Source: a virus
DNA: 25,636 nt
Direction: 5' to 3' (one strand)
IMG/VR virus record: IMGVR_UViG_3300010151_000141
Location: 1 to 25,636 of that record
The notes below the pieces were generated by a model. That model searched no databases and was not told the origin of the DNA. It saw only the letters and a program-made list of their open reading frames with translations. The translations under genes were made by a program, and so were the position numbers. Positions 1-6,539 of this stretch are shown one piece after another (position 1 is the stretch's first letter; every line of letters starts with the position of its first letter).

Positions 1-83
1 CAGCTAGCGTGGAGATAGATCGTCCTGAGTATTTGATTAAAAAATTAATGAAGCAGAGGCAGGAGAATAATCATGAAGGGTAG
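1..83 (+). CDS. C-terminal end of an unidentified gene (partial)
   Basis: Frame 3 is open from the left edge and encodes about 26 residues, ending ...LIKKLMKQRQENNHEG, with a TAG stop at 81-83. The stop lies 11 bases inside the next gene, whose Shine-Dalgarno site AGGAG (61-65) sits within this reading frame. Such tight packing is typical of translationally coupled phage genes. In other phages and in bacteria, CobT-like VWA genes often follow a MoxR/CobS-like AAA+ ATPase, so that is a reasonable guess for this gene. The visible charged tail contains no diagnostic motif, so the function is inferred from position only. Confidence 0.55.
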   Translation, partial: ASVEIDRPEYLIKKLMKQRQENNHEG

Positions 84-2055
84 ACAATTGATGACGGAGG
101 CTGTGAAGACAGCCTCTGTATTTGGAGATAAGGCAGAGGTTCGAGTTCAATTCGCTGGTAATACAGCGCATACCGATGGCCAAACGATAACGCTGCCTAG
201 CGTAGATGAGTATCAAGAATTCAGTGCGGAGGATAAAGCAGTTGCTCGCGGCTATTTGGATCATGAGGCAGGCCACATTAAGCACACCGATATAAATGTG
301 ATGGGCCGCTGCAAGACGAGCAACGAGAGGCAGTGTCTGAATTTTTTGGAGGACGCTCGAATCGAAAGAAAAATTAGCGAGGAATACAAAGGCGCTAAGG
401 ATAATTTGGCAACACTCAATGATCGATTGGGTGCTGACGCGATTAAACAGATCAACGCAGGAAACGAGATTGGTCGCAATGGGTTATATGCCGCTGTGTT
501 CAATGAGCATCATCGTCAATGTGGCATTGGCGCAGAAGGTGCTGAACGATTCTTGGAAGTGATGCCCCAAGAAATTGTCGAGCAGGCTAAGGGATATGTG
601 GCGCGTTTGTTGGAGTGCGAGAGCACTAGCGAGGTACATGAGTTAGCGATAGAGCTGGCTGATGTCGAGCTGGCTGAGCCTGATGAGCCTGATGAGTCTG
701 ATGAGTCTGATGAGTCTGATGAGCCTGATGAGACAGGTGAAAATACTGAGCAGGTAGAAGGGCAGGTAGAAGGGCAGGAAGGAACAGGAATGGGAGAGCA
801 GAATAATGAAACTAGCGGCGAAGTTTTTCTTGGTGAAGCCCAGCAAGATGGCGCGACTACTCAGGATGAAGAAGGCGAGAGCCAAGCGGAGGGTGAGAGC
901 AGCGAGGAGGCTTCTAGTGGAAAGGGCGAGGGAAAAGGCAAGGGAGAAGGCAGCGAAACACCAGTAGATTTTAGTCGTGACCCGCAAAAAATAATGGAGT
1001 CGATGCTAACTGGTAGCAAGGAGCGCCCACTATGGAGGCGCTTGCGGAATGATTGGGACTTTGAATTGACGGTTAAGTCAACAAAAGCTTCGGCAAAGAA
1101 GGCTCAAAAAGGATTTCACGCATTCAATGATAACCTGACCAAGCGATTAGAAGCCCTGCTGGATGGGGACATTGACGAATACGAGCGGACTAGAAGCAAA
1201 TTGAAAGGGAGTATCGCTAAAGTGAAGCGCGACATTGAGAATCACTTATTGGCGTTGCGTGATCTGCGATGGGAGGGAGGCTCAAGACAAGGGAGATTTG
1301 ATTCTCGCCGTTGTGTTCATGCTTATCAGGGACATGAGGATGTGTTCTCGCTGCGAACAGAGGACAAGACGCTGGATACTGCGGTGACTCTGCTGATTGA
1401 TCACAGTGGTAGCATGGGCGGGAGAAAAATCAATCGAGCCAGACAGACGAGTATTTGTCTAGCTGAGGTGCTGAGTAAAGTTGATGTGCCGTTTCGCATC
1501 GTTGGCTTCGACAGCTCTGGCCATCCAATTAACTGGCCACGCCATGCTGAGGAGTGGGGTTTGAATCCACGCCAGCAAAAATTTATTGAGGAAATGAAAG
1601 ACAGTATCACTGATTCATCACCAATTTTTCACATTGTGTATAAGAATTTTGACGAGGGGTATGCAAAGGTGAAGCCCCGTATCGGGGCTATGGGATGGAG
1701 AACGCTGGGTAGTCATAACTGTGATCCAGAAAGTCTGCTTAAAGAATGGGCAATACTGAAAAGAAGGGCTGAGAGTAAACATGTGATGATCGTCATCAGT
1801 GACGGTTTGCCTGAGACAGCGTGGGCGCACATGGCAGGCACACATCGCACACTCTTTGCCGCGACAAAGATGGCAGTGGATACGATCACAAAAGAAGGGG
1901 GCGTGATCTCGGCCATAGGCCTTATGACAGAGGCGGTGAAATCCTTTTACGAGAACTATGTTGTCGTGAAAGATGAGAGCGACTTGCCGAAGGTGAGTAT
2001 GCGTGTGTTAGAGACTGCGATGGGTGATAGTCATGAGAAAAAGAAAGCTGGTTGA
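73..2055 (+). CDS. CobT-like VWA-domain protein with N-terminal HEAGH motif
   Basis: 660 residues in three parts. The N-terminal part has HEAGH at residues 64-68, followed by a LEDARIE segment that could supply a third ligand, so it looks like a zincin-type metallopeptidase fold. The middle (about 200-300) is a low-complexity acidic linker with EPD/ESD triplets. The C-terminal half is a von Willebrand A domain with the metal-binding DHSGS motif (D443, S445, S447) and a later VISDG strand. This order resembles CobT of cobaltochelatase and phage CobT-like proteins, which pair with MoxR/CobS AAA+ ATPases. I see no other cobalamin gene, so a chaperone-like or remodelling role is more likely than cobalt insertion; that is inference. 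The ATG at 73 has AGGAG 7 bases upstream; an alternative ATG at 91 lacks a comparable site. Confidence 0.85.
   Translation: MKGRQLMTEAVKTASVFGDKAEVRVQFAGNTAHTDGQTITLPSVDEYQEFSAEDKAVARGYLDHEAGHIKHTDINVMGRCKTSNERQCLNFLEDARIERKISEEYKGAKDNLATLNDRLGADAIKQINAGNEIGRNGLYAAVFNEHHRQCGIGAEGAERFLEVMPQEIVEQAKGYVARLLECESTSEVHELAIELADVELAEPDEPDESDESDESDEPDETGENTEQVEGQVEGQEGTGMGEQNNETSGEVFLGEAQQDGATTQDEEGESQAEGESSEEASSGKGEGKGKGEGSETPVDFSRDPQKIMESMLTGSKERPLWRRLRNDWDFELTVKSTKASAKKAQKGFHAFNDNLTKRLEALLDGDIDEYERTRSKLKGSIAKVKRDIENHLLALRDLRWEGGSRQGRFDSRRCVHAYQGHEDVFSLRTEDKTLDTAVTLLIDHSGSMGGRKINRARQTSICLAEVLSKVDVPFRIVGFDSSGHPINWPRHAEEWGLNPRQQKFIEEMKDSITDSSPIFHIVYKNFDEGYAKVKPRIGAMGWRTLGSHNCDPESLLKEWAILKRRAESKHVMIVISDGLPETAWAHMAGTHRTLFAATKMAVDTITKEGGVISAIGLMTEAVKSFYENYVVVKDESDLPKVSMRVLETAMGDSHEKKKAG
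676..729 (+). repeat. 9-bp tandem repeat coding for acidic E(P/S)D triplets
   Basis: Six head-to-tail copies of GAGYCTGAT lie inside the VWA gene and encode EPD-EPD-ESD-ESD-ESD-EPD. The units differ only at one C/T position. The repeat is in frame, so changes in copy number would only alter the length of the acidic linker between the HEAGH and VWA domains. Confidence 0.9.
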
Positions 2056-2251
2056 AAAGTTGGTGATGGATTCTCAATGGCATGGCTGGTATCCGTGGCG
2101 AGGTTGGTACAAGCCATTTTGGATGGAGGTAGCCAGACGAGTGAGAGAGGAAGGCGTTAGAAGGGCGTCGAAGGACGAAATTGTACGAGTGTGTAAAGAG
2201 GTTGATGCTCGAATAAAAGAGAATGAAGGGAGAAATTTTTATGATTTATAA
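2033..2251 (+). CDS. small unknown protein, Trp-rich and basic
   Basis: 72 residues from the ATG at 2033; a GTG at 2024 is also in frame. The start lies inside the end of the VWA gene and the stop overlaps the next gene by 11 bases, so it belongs to the same transcript and is probably translationally coupled. A GGTGA stretch at 2023-2027 could act as a weak ribosome binding site. The N-terminal third is unusual: residues QWHGWYPWRGWYKPFW are rich in tryptophan and aromatic residues. The rest is a charged helical stretch (VARRVREEG, KEVDARIKENEG). I do not recognise the family. Overlaps on both sides and the absence of competing genes support it as real. Confidence 0.65.
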   Translation: MRKRKLVEKLVMDSQWHGWYPWRGWYKPFWMEVARRVREEGVRRASKDEIVRVCKEVDARIKENEGRNFYDL

Positions 2252-2666
2252 AGTAATTGAAACTATGTTCAATGGCATGGACAAGGCGAGTCAGAAAGAG
2301 CTGGCGAGTAAAATTTGGCATAACTTTGGAGAGGGTAGTATCACGCTGGCGCCTCGTAAGAAGGCGAGAGCCAAGGGGAAGAAGCCGTACTGGATTCGCA
2401 GAGTTGTTGAGTTTAATGCGCACGAGAAAGGTTTTGCCCAGCTTGGCGGCGCTTGGTGCAAAGCAGAAGATGTAGTAGCTGGCTATGATTTGTTTGTGGT
2501 TGGGGTTGCCGCATGGGCATACGATGGTGGCCCACGTTATGCTGTCGTGACGCCCAGCAGCCTGACAAATTCGGTCTTGGGATTTGATATAAGCAGAGTG
2601 AAGGTAGTTAAATCTTTTGAAAAGTTCAAAGATTTGGCGGACTACGCCAAGGATATTCTGAGCTAA
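2241..2666 (+). CDS. unknown protein, 141 residues
   Basis: I start this at the ATG at 2241, because AAGGGAG (2226-2232) sits about 8 bases upstream; the in-frame ATG at 2223 lies before that site. The protein begins MIYKVIETMFNGMDKAS, has a basic patch (RKKARAKGKK) near residue 40, and then a mixed hydrophobic region with YDLFVVGVAAWAYDGG. No signal peptide, membrane segment or catalytic motif is evident and I do not recognise the family. It is the last gene of the plus-strand operon that contains the VWA protein and is followed by a 110-base regulatory gap. Confidence 0.65.
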   Translation: MIYKVIETMFNGMDKASQKELASKIWHNFGEGSITLAPRKKARAKGKKPYWIRRVVEFNAHEKGFAQLGGAWCKAEDVVAGYDLFVVGVAAWAYDGGPRYAVVTPSSLTNSVLGFDISRVKVVKSFEKFKDLADYAKDILS

Positions 2667-2717
2667 GTCTAAGTATAAAAAAAAAGAGTTGTTGAAAGTT
2701 ACGCCAAGGAGGTGTAA

Positions 2718-2769
2718 AGTGTCCCAAAAATAAGACACTATTTTAATAGTGCTATTTAAGATGAGAGGA
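2718..2769 (+). promoter_or_regulatory. operator/promoter-like element, copy B (AGTGT-N12-ACACT)
   Basis: The 110-base gap between 2666 and 2777 contains the palindrome AGTGT (2718-2722) N12 ACACT (2735-2739). It is followed by ATTTTA and, 9 bases later than in the other copy, TTTAAG. A second small inverted repeat, CACTAT-TTTA-ATAGTG, overlaps its right end. The element precedes the LuxR-type gene start by 38 bases. An almost identical element occurs at 12541-12574 in front of the recombination cassette. Its AT-rich right flank could serve as a -10 region, but no consensus promoter is clear here. Confidence 0.6.
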
Positions 2770-2776
2770 GATTAAA

Positions 2777-3268
2777 ATGAATGAAGAAAGTGATGAGCTG
2801 CGCCTACGCATCACGACACTCGAAACGCAGTTGAAAGTGCATAAGGCGCAAACTGATGCAGCGATTGAGCGATTGACTACGATGCTGACTGAAAGTCTGA
2901 ATACTGATGACAGAGGAGGGCAAGCCGCAAGCCAAGCGAGCCATTGTCTTGCTTGGTTTAAAAATGTGTTGGGAACCATGACGCTCAAACAGCATGCAAC
3001 ATTACAAATGTTGATGGCCCACCAAGGGAATAGCAAGATTTCTGAGGTCATTGGAGTGAAAGACAATGCGTCAAAAATGTATGTACGGGCATTGATGCAG
3101 AAGCTGGAGTTGAGAAAACGTGCCGAGATTGCCATGCTGGCAAACAGGCTGATGAAGGACATTCCAGAAGATGAGTACAGCCGTCTTTCAAACGGCTTGC
3201 CAAAAAACTGGTGGCGTGATCGCCAAGAGCCTGATGAGTTTTATTCCATGTATGGTTCGAGACAGTGA
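2777..3268 (+). CDS. LuxR/GerE-type helix-turn-helix regulator with coiled-coil N-terminus
   Basis: 163 residues. Residues 5-40 look like a coiled coil (ELRLRITTLETQLKVHKAQ). Residues 68-120 match the LuxR/GerE winged-helix pattern: MTLKQHATLQMLMAHQG, then NSKISEVIGV, then a recognition-helix-like segment, then KLELRKRAEIAML, which corresponds to the usual 'KLgvxsRaea' ending. There is no receiver domain, so activity is probably not controlled by phosphorylation. The ATG has AGGAG 7 bases upstream (2765-2770 region). It is preceded by an operator-like palindrome and followed by a strong terminator, so it may be a single-gene transcript. Its position before the integrase suggests control of integration or lysogeny, which is inference. 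Confidence 0.75.
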   Translation: MNEESDELRLRITTLETQLKVHKAQTDAAIERLTTMLTESLNTDDRGGQAASQASHCLAWFKNVLGTMTLKQHATLQMLMAHQGNSKISEVIGVKDNASKMYVRALMQKLELRKRAEIAMLANRLMKDIPEDEYSRLSNGLPKNWWRDRQEPDEFYSMYGSRQ

Positions 3269-3278
3269 CAAAAAATAA

Positions 3279-3303
3279 GGATGCGAAAGCATCCTTTTTT
3301 TTT
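3279..3303 (+). terminator. Rho-independent terminator after the LuxR-type gene
   Basis: Perfect 6-bp stem GGATGC (3279-3284), GAAA tetraloop, GCATCC (3289-3294), followed by nine T (3295-3303). It begins 11 bases after the stop of the LuxR-type gene. Its presence shows that the open frame continuing upstream of the integrase is not its true start. Confidence 0.92.
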
Positions 3304-3318
3304 AAAGGAGGGAACGAT

Positions 3319-4278
3319 ATGTTAGCGTTACGACAGATCGGAAAATATTATTATATTGAAGGCCGCATTGCGGGTAAACGAGTTAGAAAATCGACGAAGA
3401 AGACGGAATTGATTGAAGCCCAAGTCGAGCTTGCCAAATTTATCATTGATGAGGAGACTCGATTAACAAATAAACCAACTCGATTTAATGAGCTGGTAAC
3501 TATTTATAGGAACGGCAAATCAAGAGCGAGGAAAGAGTTGACGAGTAAAGCTGACAGCCAGCTAAGATTAGTCGATGAACTTTTTGGCGCTGACTTGTTG
3601 TCTGAGTTTGAAACATTTTCTGTGTCTGAAAAATTAGACGAGGAGTTGTGGAATCGCGCAGACGGAACAAAGAAGCGCTACATGAGTACAATTATTTCGG
3701 TTTGGAACTACGCGGCCAAGCGCTCGTATGTACCTTTTATGAAATTTGAATGTGAGTACAGAGATGGGCGAGTCGACGACTTCATTAATGCAGACGAACG
3801 CGAGTTGCTGTTGGAACATATGTCAGCGATAAATGAAATGGCGGCGCTCGTGATGGAGTTTCTCTTTGCCACAGGGCTGCGCTATTCAGAAATGCGCGGG
3901 CTGGTTGACAGTGATGAGTACAAAGGTGAGCTGACAGTTTGTAACCATAAAGGCTACCGAGGTGCTGAATTAAAGCGCGTGATACCTATGAACGCAAGAG
4001 CCAGAAAAGGGTGGGTTCGATTGCGCGGAGACTTTGGTTCGTTGTCACCGACAACAGGTTGGTTACGTCATGTCTTGAGGACAGCGTGTGAACAGGTTGG
4101 CACGAAGATGTGGCGGGTACATGATGCTCGACATAGCTATGCCAGTCTACTGGTGAATGGCGGTGCCTCGTTGCTGGAGGTAGCAAGATTGCTCGGCCAC
4201 TCTGAGGTGAGAACAACGGAGCGATACGCGAAAGCCGATAAGGGCAGGTTGCGAGAGGTCGTTGAGCTGCTTTTTTAG
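3319..4278 (+). CDS. int: tyrosine recombinase / phage integrase 1
   Basis: 319 residues from the ATG at 3319, chosen because AAAGGAGGG (3304-3312) lies just upstream; an in-frame extension back to 3265 runs through a terminator. The N-terminal 60 residues resemble an arm-binding domain (YYYIEGRIAGKRVRKSTKK). The catalytic domain has all the expected residues: R188 in ATGLRYSE, HDARH with H268, R271 and H272, LLGHS with H294, and the nucleophile Y303 in ERYAK. The length is somewhat short but complete for the family. It should integrate or excise the element at an att site. The AT-rich repeat segment directly downstream (4279-4694) is the natural place for attP. A second recombinase follows on the same strand. 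Confidence 0.92.
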   Translation: MLALRQIGKYYYIEGRIAGKRVRKSTKKTELIEAQVELAKFIIDEETRLTNKPTRFNELVTIYRNGKSRARKELTSKADSQLRLVDELFGADLLSEFETFSVSEKLDEELWNRADGTKKRYMSTIISVWNYAAKRSYVPFMKFECEYRDGRVDDFINADERELLLEHMSAINEMAALVMEFLFATGLRYSEMRGLVDSDEYKGELTVCNHKGYRGAELKRVIPMNARARKGWVRLRGDFGSLSPTTGWLRHVLRTACEQVGTKMWRVHDARHSYASLLVNGGASLLEVARLLGHSEVRTTERYAKADKGRLREVVELLF

Positions 4279-4460
4279 GGGTGGATTTCAGTGTGGAATC
4301 CTGTTACATTGTCGCTGTAAGTGCTTGAAAATACTGTTAAATATTTTAAGTGTTGGGTATGACCCATACGATACTATGACATACCTATAAATACCTAGCA
4401 GTTTTTGTAAAAAATCCTGAAGCCCTTATGTACAGTGGATTTCGGGATTTTTTTTATGGC
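4279..4460. promoter_or_regulatory. candidate attP/recombinase-binding segment with phased repeats
   Basis: This is the left half of a 0.4-kb non-coding gap between the two recombinase genes. It contains several small inverted repeats: GGATT/AATCC (4283-4301), TTACA/TGTAA (4304-4320) and the 13-bp GTATG-ACC-CATAC (4357-4369). There are also two direct copies of ATACCTA exactly 10 bp apart (4383-4389 and 4393-4399). A copy in the opposite orientation, TAGGTAT, lies at 4519-4525. Repeats spaced by one helical turn are common at integrase arm sites or excisionase sites. I could not identify a tRNA-like attB core, so the att assignment is inference. Confidence 0.4.
4411..4457 (+). terminator. probable terminator after integrase 1
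   Basis: AAAAAATCCTGAA (4411-4423) pairs with TTCGGGATTTTTT (4443-4455) with one G-T wobble around an 18-base loop, ending in a run of T. It lies 130 bases after the integrase 1 stop. Part of the stem is A-T only, so strength is moderate; it could instead be part of an att site. Confidence 0.55.
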
Positions 4461-4549
4461 ATGAGAAAGTTGTTGAGGGTTCTGCTAAGTTTTGTTACGA
4501 TGTGTATAAGATATCTTTTAGGTATTCCTAAATACATCTTGAGACTGAG

Positions 4550-4671
4550 TGAGGTGGAGTTCAACACCACACAGTAATTAACTGTTATTTTTTTAAACAC
4601 CTTTTTAGTTTGGTGTGGCGCTGAAAGGCAGAGCCTGTAAGGGTTTCAAAGCTTTGGAGTAGTCCACCTTA
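4550..4671 (+). other. nested complementary segments, candidate structured leader of integrase 2
   Basis: The RNA of the plus strand could fold with an outer helix AGGTGGA (4552-4558) / TCCACCT (4663-4669), extendable by G-U and U-A. An inner helix is TTCA-N3-CCACAC (4560-4572) / GTGTGG-N3-TGAA (4613-4625). A small hairpin AGGC-AGA-GCCT (4626-4636) follows. A competing hairpin ACAGT/ACTGT (4571-4585), followed by TATTTTTTT, overlaps the inner helix. That arrangement resembles an attenuator, and it ends just before the integrase 2 start. It is not a tRNA: there is no T arm next to the acceptor-like helix. Confidence 0.35.
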
Positions 4672-4694
4672 TGCTATGGGTGAGGGAGGATGAA

Positions 4695-5801
4695 ATGGCG
4701 ACTGTTAAAGTTGTAGGTAAAAAGTATACGGGCGTAGCAAGAATTCGATTGGGAGGACGCATCGTCTTTGAGAAGACAAAAATATTCGACAGCAGGGGCA
4801 AGGCCTACGCGTGGGCTGAGAATCGTGAGCTTGTGGCCAGAGAGGAGAAGCCGTGGCTGGGTGCGAGGCGTGAGGCTGCGTCCGTGTCAGCGAGCATCGA
4901 TAAATATATTGCGGAGCTTGAAGCGATGGATCGTATCTCTGCCGATAAGAAATATTTGTTGAGGCGCCTTGGTAGACGCGACATTGGCAGCATTCCAATG
5001 TCTGATGTGGATAACGCAACTGTCTTTTCTTTTTTGCAGCGAATGACTATTGATGAGCAGCGCGAGCCATCAACAACTAAGAAATATTTTTCCTACTTTC
5101 GCACGTTCATGCGATACGCTCGAACGGCTTGGTCGATGGAGGTGTTAGATGATAGTTCGTTTTCTGACATCGCTTATACAGCGACTGACAGCGGGTTGAT
5201 TAGCGAGGGCAAGCGGATTAATCGTCGACCATTGGTCAGAGAGATTGCGGCCATGTTCGATTTTTGGGATGCAACGAAATCAAGAGGGCTGCGTATTGTA
5301 CCGATGAAGACAATTTTGATGTTCGAGATTATGAGCACTCGGCGCATTTCAGAAATAGTTACGTTGCGCTGGGACGATTACGAGCCGGAGAGAAAGAGGA
5401 TTCTTGTCAGGAATTTGAAAGACCCGCGCCGCAGGGTAGTGAACGAGTGGTCTGTACTGCCTGATGAGGCAATCGAAATCATTGAGCGTATGCCTCGATC
5501 ACATGAATTTATTTTTCCATTTAAAACGCGAACAATTCAAACCAGTTTTGATAGAGCTAGGTACGTTGTTGGTGCGCCTGATCTGAGAGGCCATGACCTG
5601 CGTCACGAGGGCATAAGTCGTCTGTTTGAACTAGGTCTAGGAGTTGAGAAAGTGAGCCTCGTGTCGCTGCATAAGCGATGGGAGACCCTGCAACGATACA
5701 CACACCTTTCCGATGTAGGTATCGTTGACAAATGGAATGAATTTAATTGGCGCGAGAGGCTGGAAACCTTTTACCCACATTCACTTCCTGCCACTGCCTA
5801 G
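4695..5801 (+). CDS. int: tyrosine recombinase / phage integrase 2
   Basis: 368 residues from the ATG at 4695, which has GGGAGGA just upstream (4684-4690); an in-frame ATG at 4671 lacks such a site. The N-terminal region resembles an arm-binding domain (KYTGVARIRLGGRIVFEKTK). A SAM-like core-binding domain follows (IDKYIAELEAMD...YFSYFRTFMRYAR). Catalytic residues are present: R217 in STRRISE, H300 and R303 in HDLRH, H326 in SLHKRW, and nucleophile Y335 in QRYTHL. The LHKRW box, in place of LGHS, makes this a different subfamily from integrase 1. The 3' end overlaps the convergent PrtN-like gene by 59 bases. Two complete recombinases side by side suggest either a two-recombinase system or one element inserted beside another. 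Confidence 0.9.
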   Translation: MATVKVVGKKYTGVARIRLGGRIVFEKTKIFDSRGKAYAWAENRELVAREEKPWLGARREAASVSASIDKYIAELEAMDRISADKKYLLRRLGRRDIGSIPMSDVDNATVFSFLQRMTIDEQREPSTTKKYFSYFRTFMRYARTAWSMEVLDDSSFSDIAYTATDSGLISEGKRINRRPLVREIAAMFDFWDATKSRGLRIVPMKTILMFEIMSTRRISEIVTLRWDDYEPERKRILVRNLKDPRRRVVNEWSVLPDEAIEIIERMPRSHEFIFPFKTRTIQTSFDRARYVVGAPDLRGHDLRHEGISRLFELGLGVEKVSLVSLHKRWETLQRYTHLSDVGIVDKWNEFNWRERLETFYPHSLPATA

Positions 5802-6033
5802 CAGCCGCGTCCTGTTGTTCTTGCAGATATGCTGCAAGGTGTACGACAGACACAAGGCGCGGTGCGCGAGCATCTTGGCGAGACTTGAATGTGGGTATGG
5901 GTAGCTTCTCTTGCGCCGCAAGTCGGTTTGCTGCGGGAAGGCTAGTCAAACCCAAAAATTCTAAGCATGAGGCCAGAGGGATGATTGATTTACCGTTGAA
6001 TTTTTGCAGTAAGGTGTCTTCGTGAATGTTCAT
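5743..6033 (-). CDS. PrtN-like transcriptional activator
   Basis: 96 residues from the ATG at 6033; an in-frame GTG at 6087 would add 18 residues, and neither start has a strong ribosome binding site. The sequence resembles the pyocin activator PrtN family: an early FNGKSIIPLASCLEFLGL segment, LAAQEKLPIPTFKSRQDARAPRLV in the middle, and HLAAYLQEQQDAAARQW near the end. In Pseudomonas, PrtN activates pyocin genes after DNA damage. Here it could activate phage genes or excision, which is inference. It is transcribed toward integrase 2 and the two genes overlap at their 3' ends, so strong expression of one could interfere with the other. Upstream lies a tandem repeat with a promoter-like TTGACT-N17-TATCAC on the same strand. 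Confidence 0.68.
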   Translation of the reverse strand: MNIHEDTLLQKFNGKSIIPLASCLEFLGLTSLPAANRLAAQEKLPIPTFKSRQDARAPRLVSVVHLAAYLQEQQDAAARQWQEVNVGKRFPASRAN

Positions 6034-6163
6034 TTGTGTCCAAAGGTTTGTATTAAGTGTCTTTAGGTTATCATAAAGAGTTGTCACTATGCAATTATGG
6101 TCGTGGCGAGTTGGGGAGGTGTTTAAATAAGTGTTATTTTCGAATTGTATTTAGATTTAAGGA

Positions 6164-6216
6164 GTGACATACTGAAAGTTGAAAGTGATAGTTAGTCAAT
6201 TTCAGTTAGTCAATTT
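6164..6216 (-). promoter_or_regulatory. promoter-like sequence with 14-bp tandem repeat
   Basis: Two copies of AGTTAGTCAATTT (6190-6202 and 6204-6216, plus strand) lie head to tail between the divergent PrtN-like and 6245 genes. On the minus strand each copy contains TTGACT. The upstream copy is followed 17 bases later by TATCAC, a fair -35/-10 pair directed toward the PrtN-like gene. Repeats overlapping a -35 box often bind a regulator. No clear plus-strand promoter was found. Confidence 0.4.
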
Positions 6217-6244
6217 AAAGGATTGCATATAAGGGAATTATAAA

Positions 6245-6460
6245 TTGGATGATAGTCAAAGTAAGTGCCTTGAACTAGAAAAGGCAATCGATGCGTACAT
6301 TGTGATCGAAAGATGTGCGTTGCAATTTGGTGATGAGGAAGTTGTAGATGGGCTAGTCGCCCTCCGAGAGTGGATGGAATGTTCCGCTAGCACCATCTAC
6401 GGCAATGCGTCAAAGAAACTGCAAAGCCACCACATCCTTGCGGATAGTGGTGATGAGTAG
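6245..6460 (+). CDS. small unknown protein (TTG start)
   Basis: 71 residues beginning at a TTG with AGGGA about 10 bases upstream. The sequence (DDSQSKCLELEKAIDAYIVIERCALQFGDEEVVDGLVALREWME...) looks like a compact helical protein. It contains no motif I recognise. It is transcribed away from the PrtN-like gene and is followed by a good terminator, so it seems to form a single-gene unit. The rare start codon and lack of homology clues make this a moderate call. Confidence 0.5.
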   Translation: MDDSQSKCLELEKAIDAYIVIERCALQFGDEEVVDGLVALREWMECSASTIYGNASKKLQSHHILADSGDE

Positions 6461-6509
6461 TATAACTCATAGTCAAGATAATTAATATGTTAATCATATT
6501 CAAGCGTAA

Positions 6510-6539
6510 AGGGGTCGTATTTAGCGGCCCCTTTTTTTT
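6510..6539 (+). terminator. Rho-independent terminator after the 6245 gene
   Basis: Stem AGGGGTCG (6510-6517) pairs with CGGCCCCT (6524-6531) with one wobble, followed by eight T (6532-6539). It lies 50 bases past the 6460 stop. The right arm also encodes the end of the small cysteine-rich protein on the other strand. Confidence 0.85.

Noticed and set aside
643-987. A minus-strand frame with leucine/isoleucine/arginine repeats
   Set aside because: It is the complement of the acidic 9-bp repeat in the VWA gene; the repeats alone keep it open.
2157-2738. A 193-residue minus-strand reading frame
   Set aside because: It lies antisense to two overlapping plus-strand genes with good starts and reads like a shadow, without a recognisable motif.
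3265-3318. N-terminal extension of integrase 1
   Set aside because: It contains a terminator hairpin and lies before the Shine-Dalgarno site at 3304-3312.
4550-4671. A tRNA-like or tmRNA-like gene (7-bp acceptor-like pairing AGGTGGA/TCCACCT)
   Set aside because: No T arm next to the acceptor-like helix, no anticodon arm and no CCA-like end; the spacing of about 118 bases does not fit.
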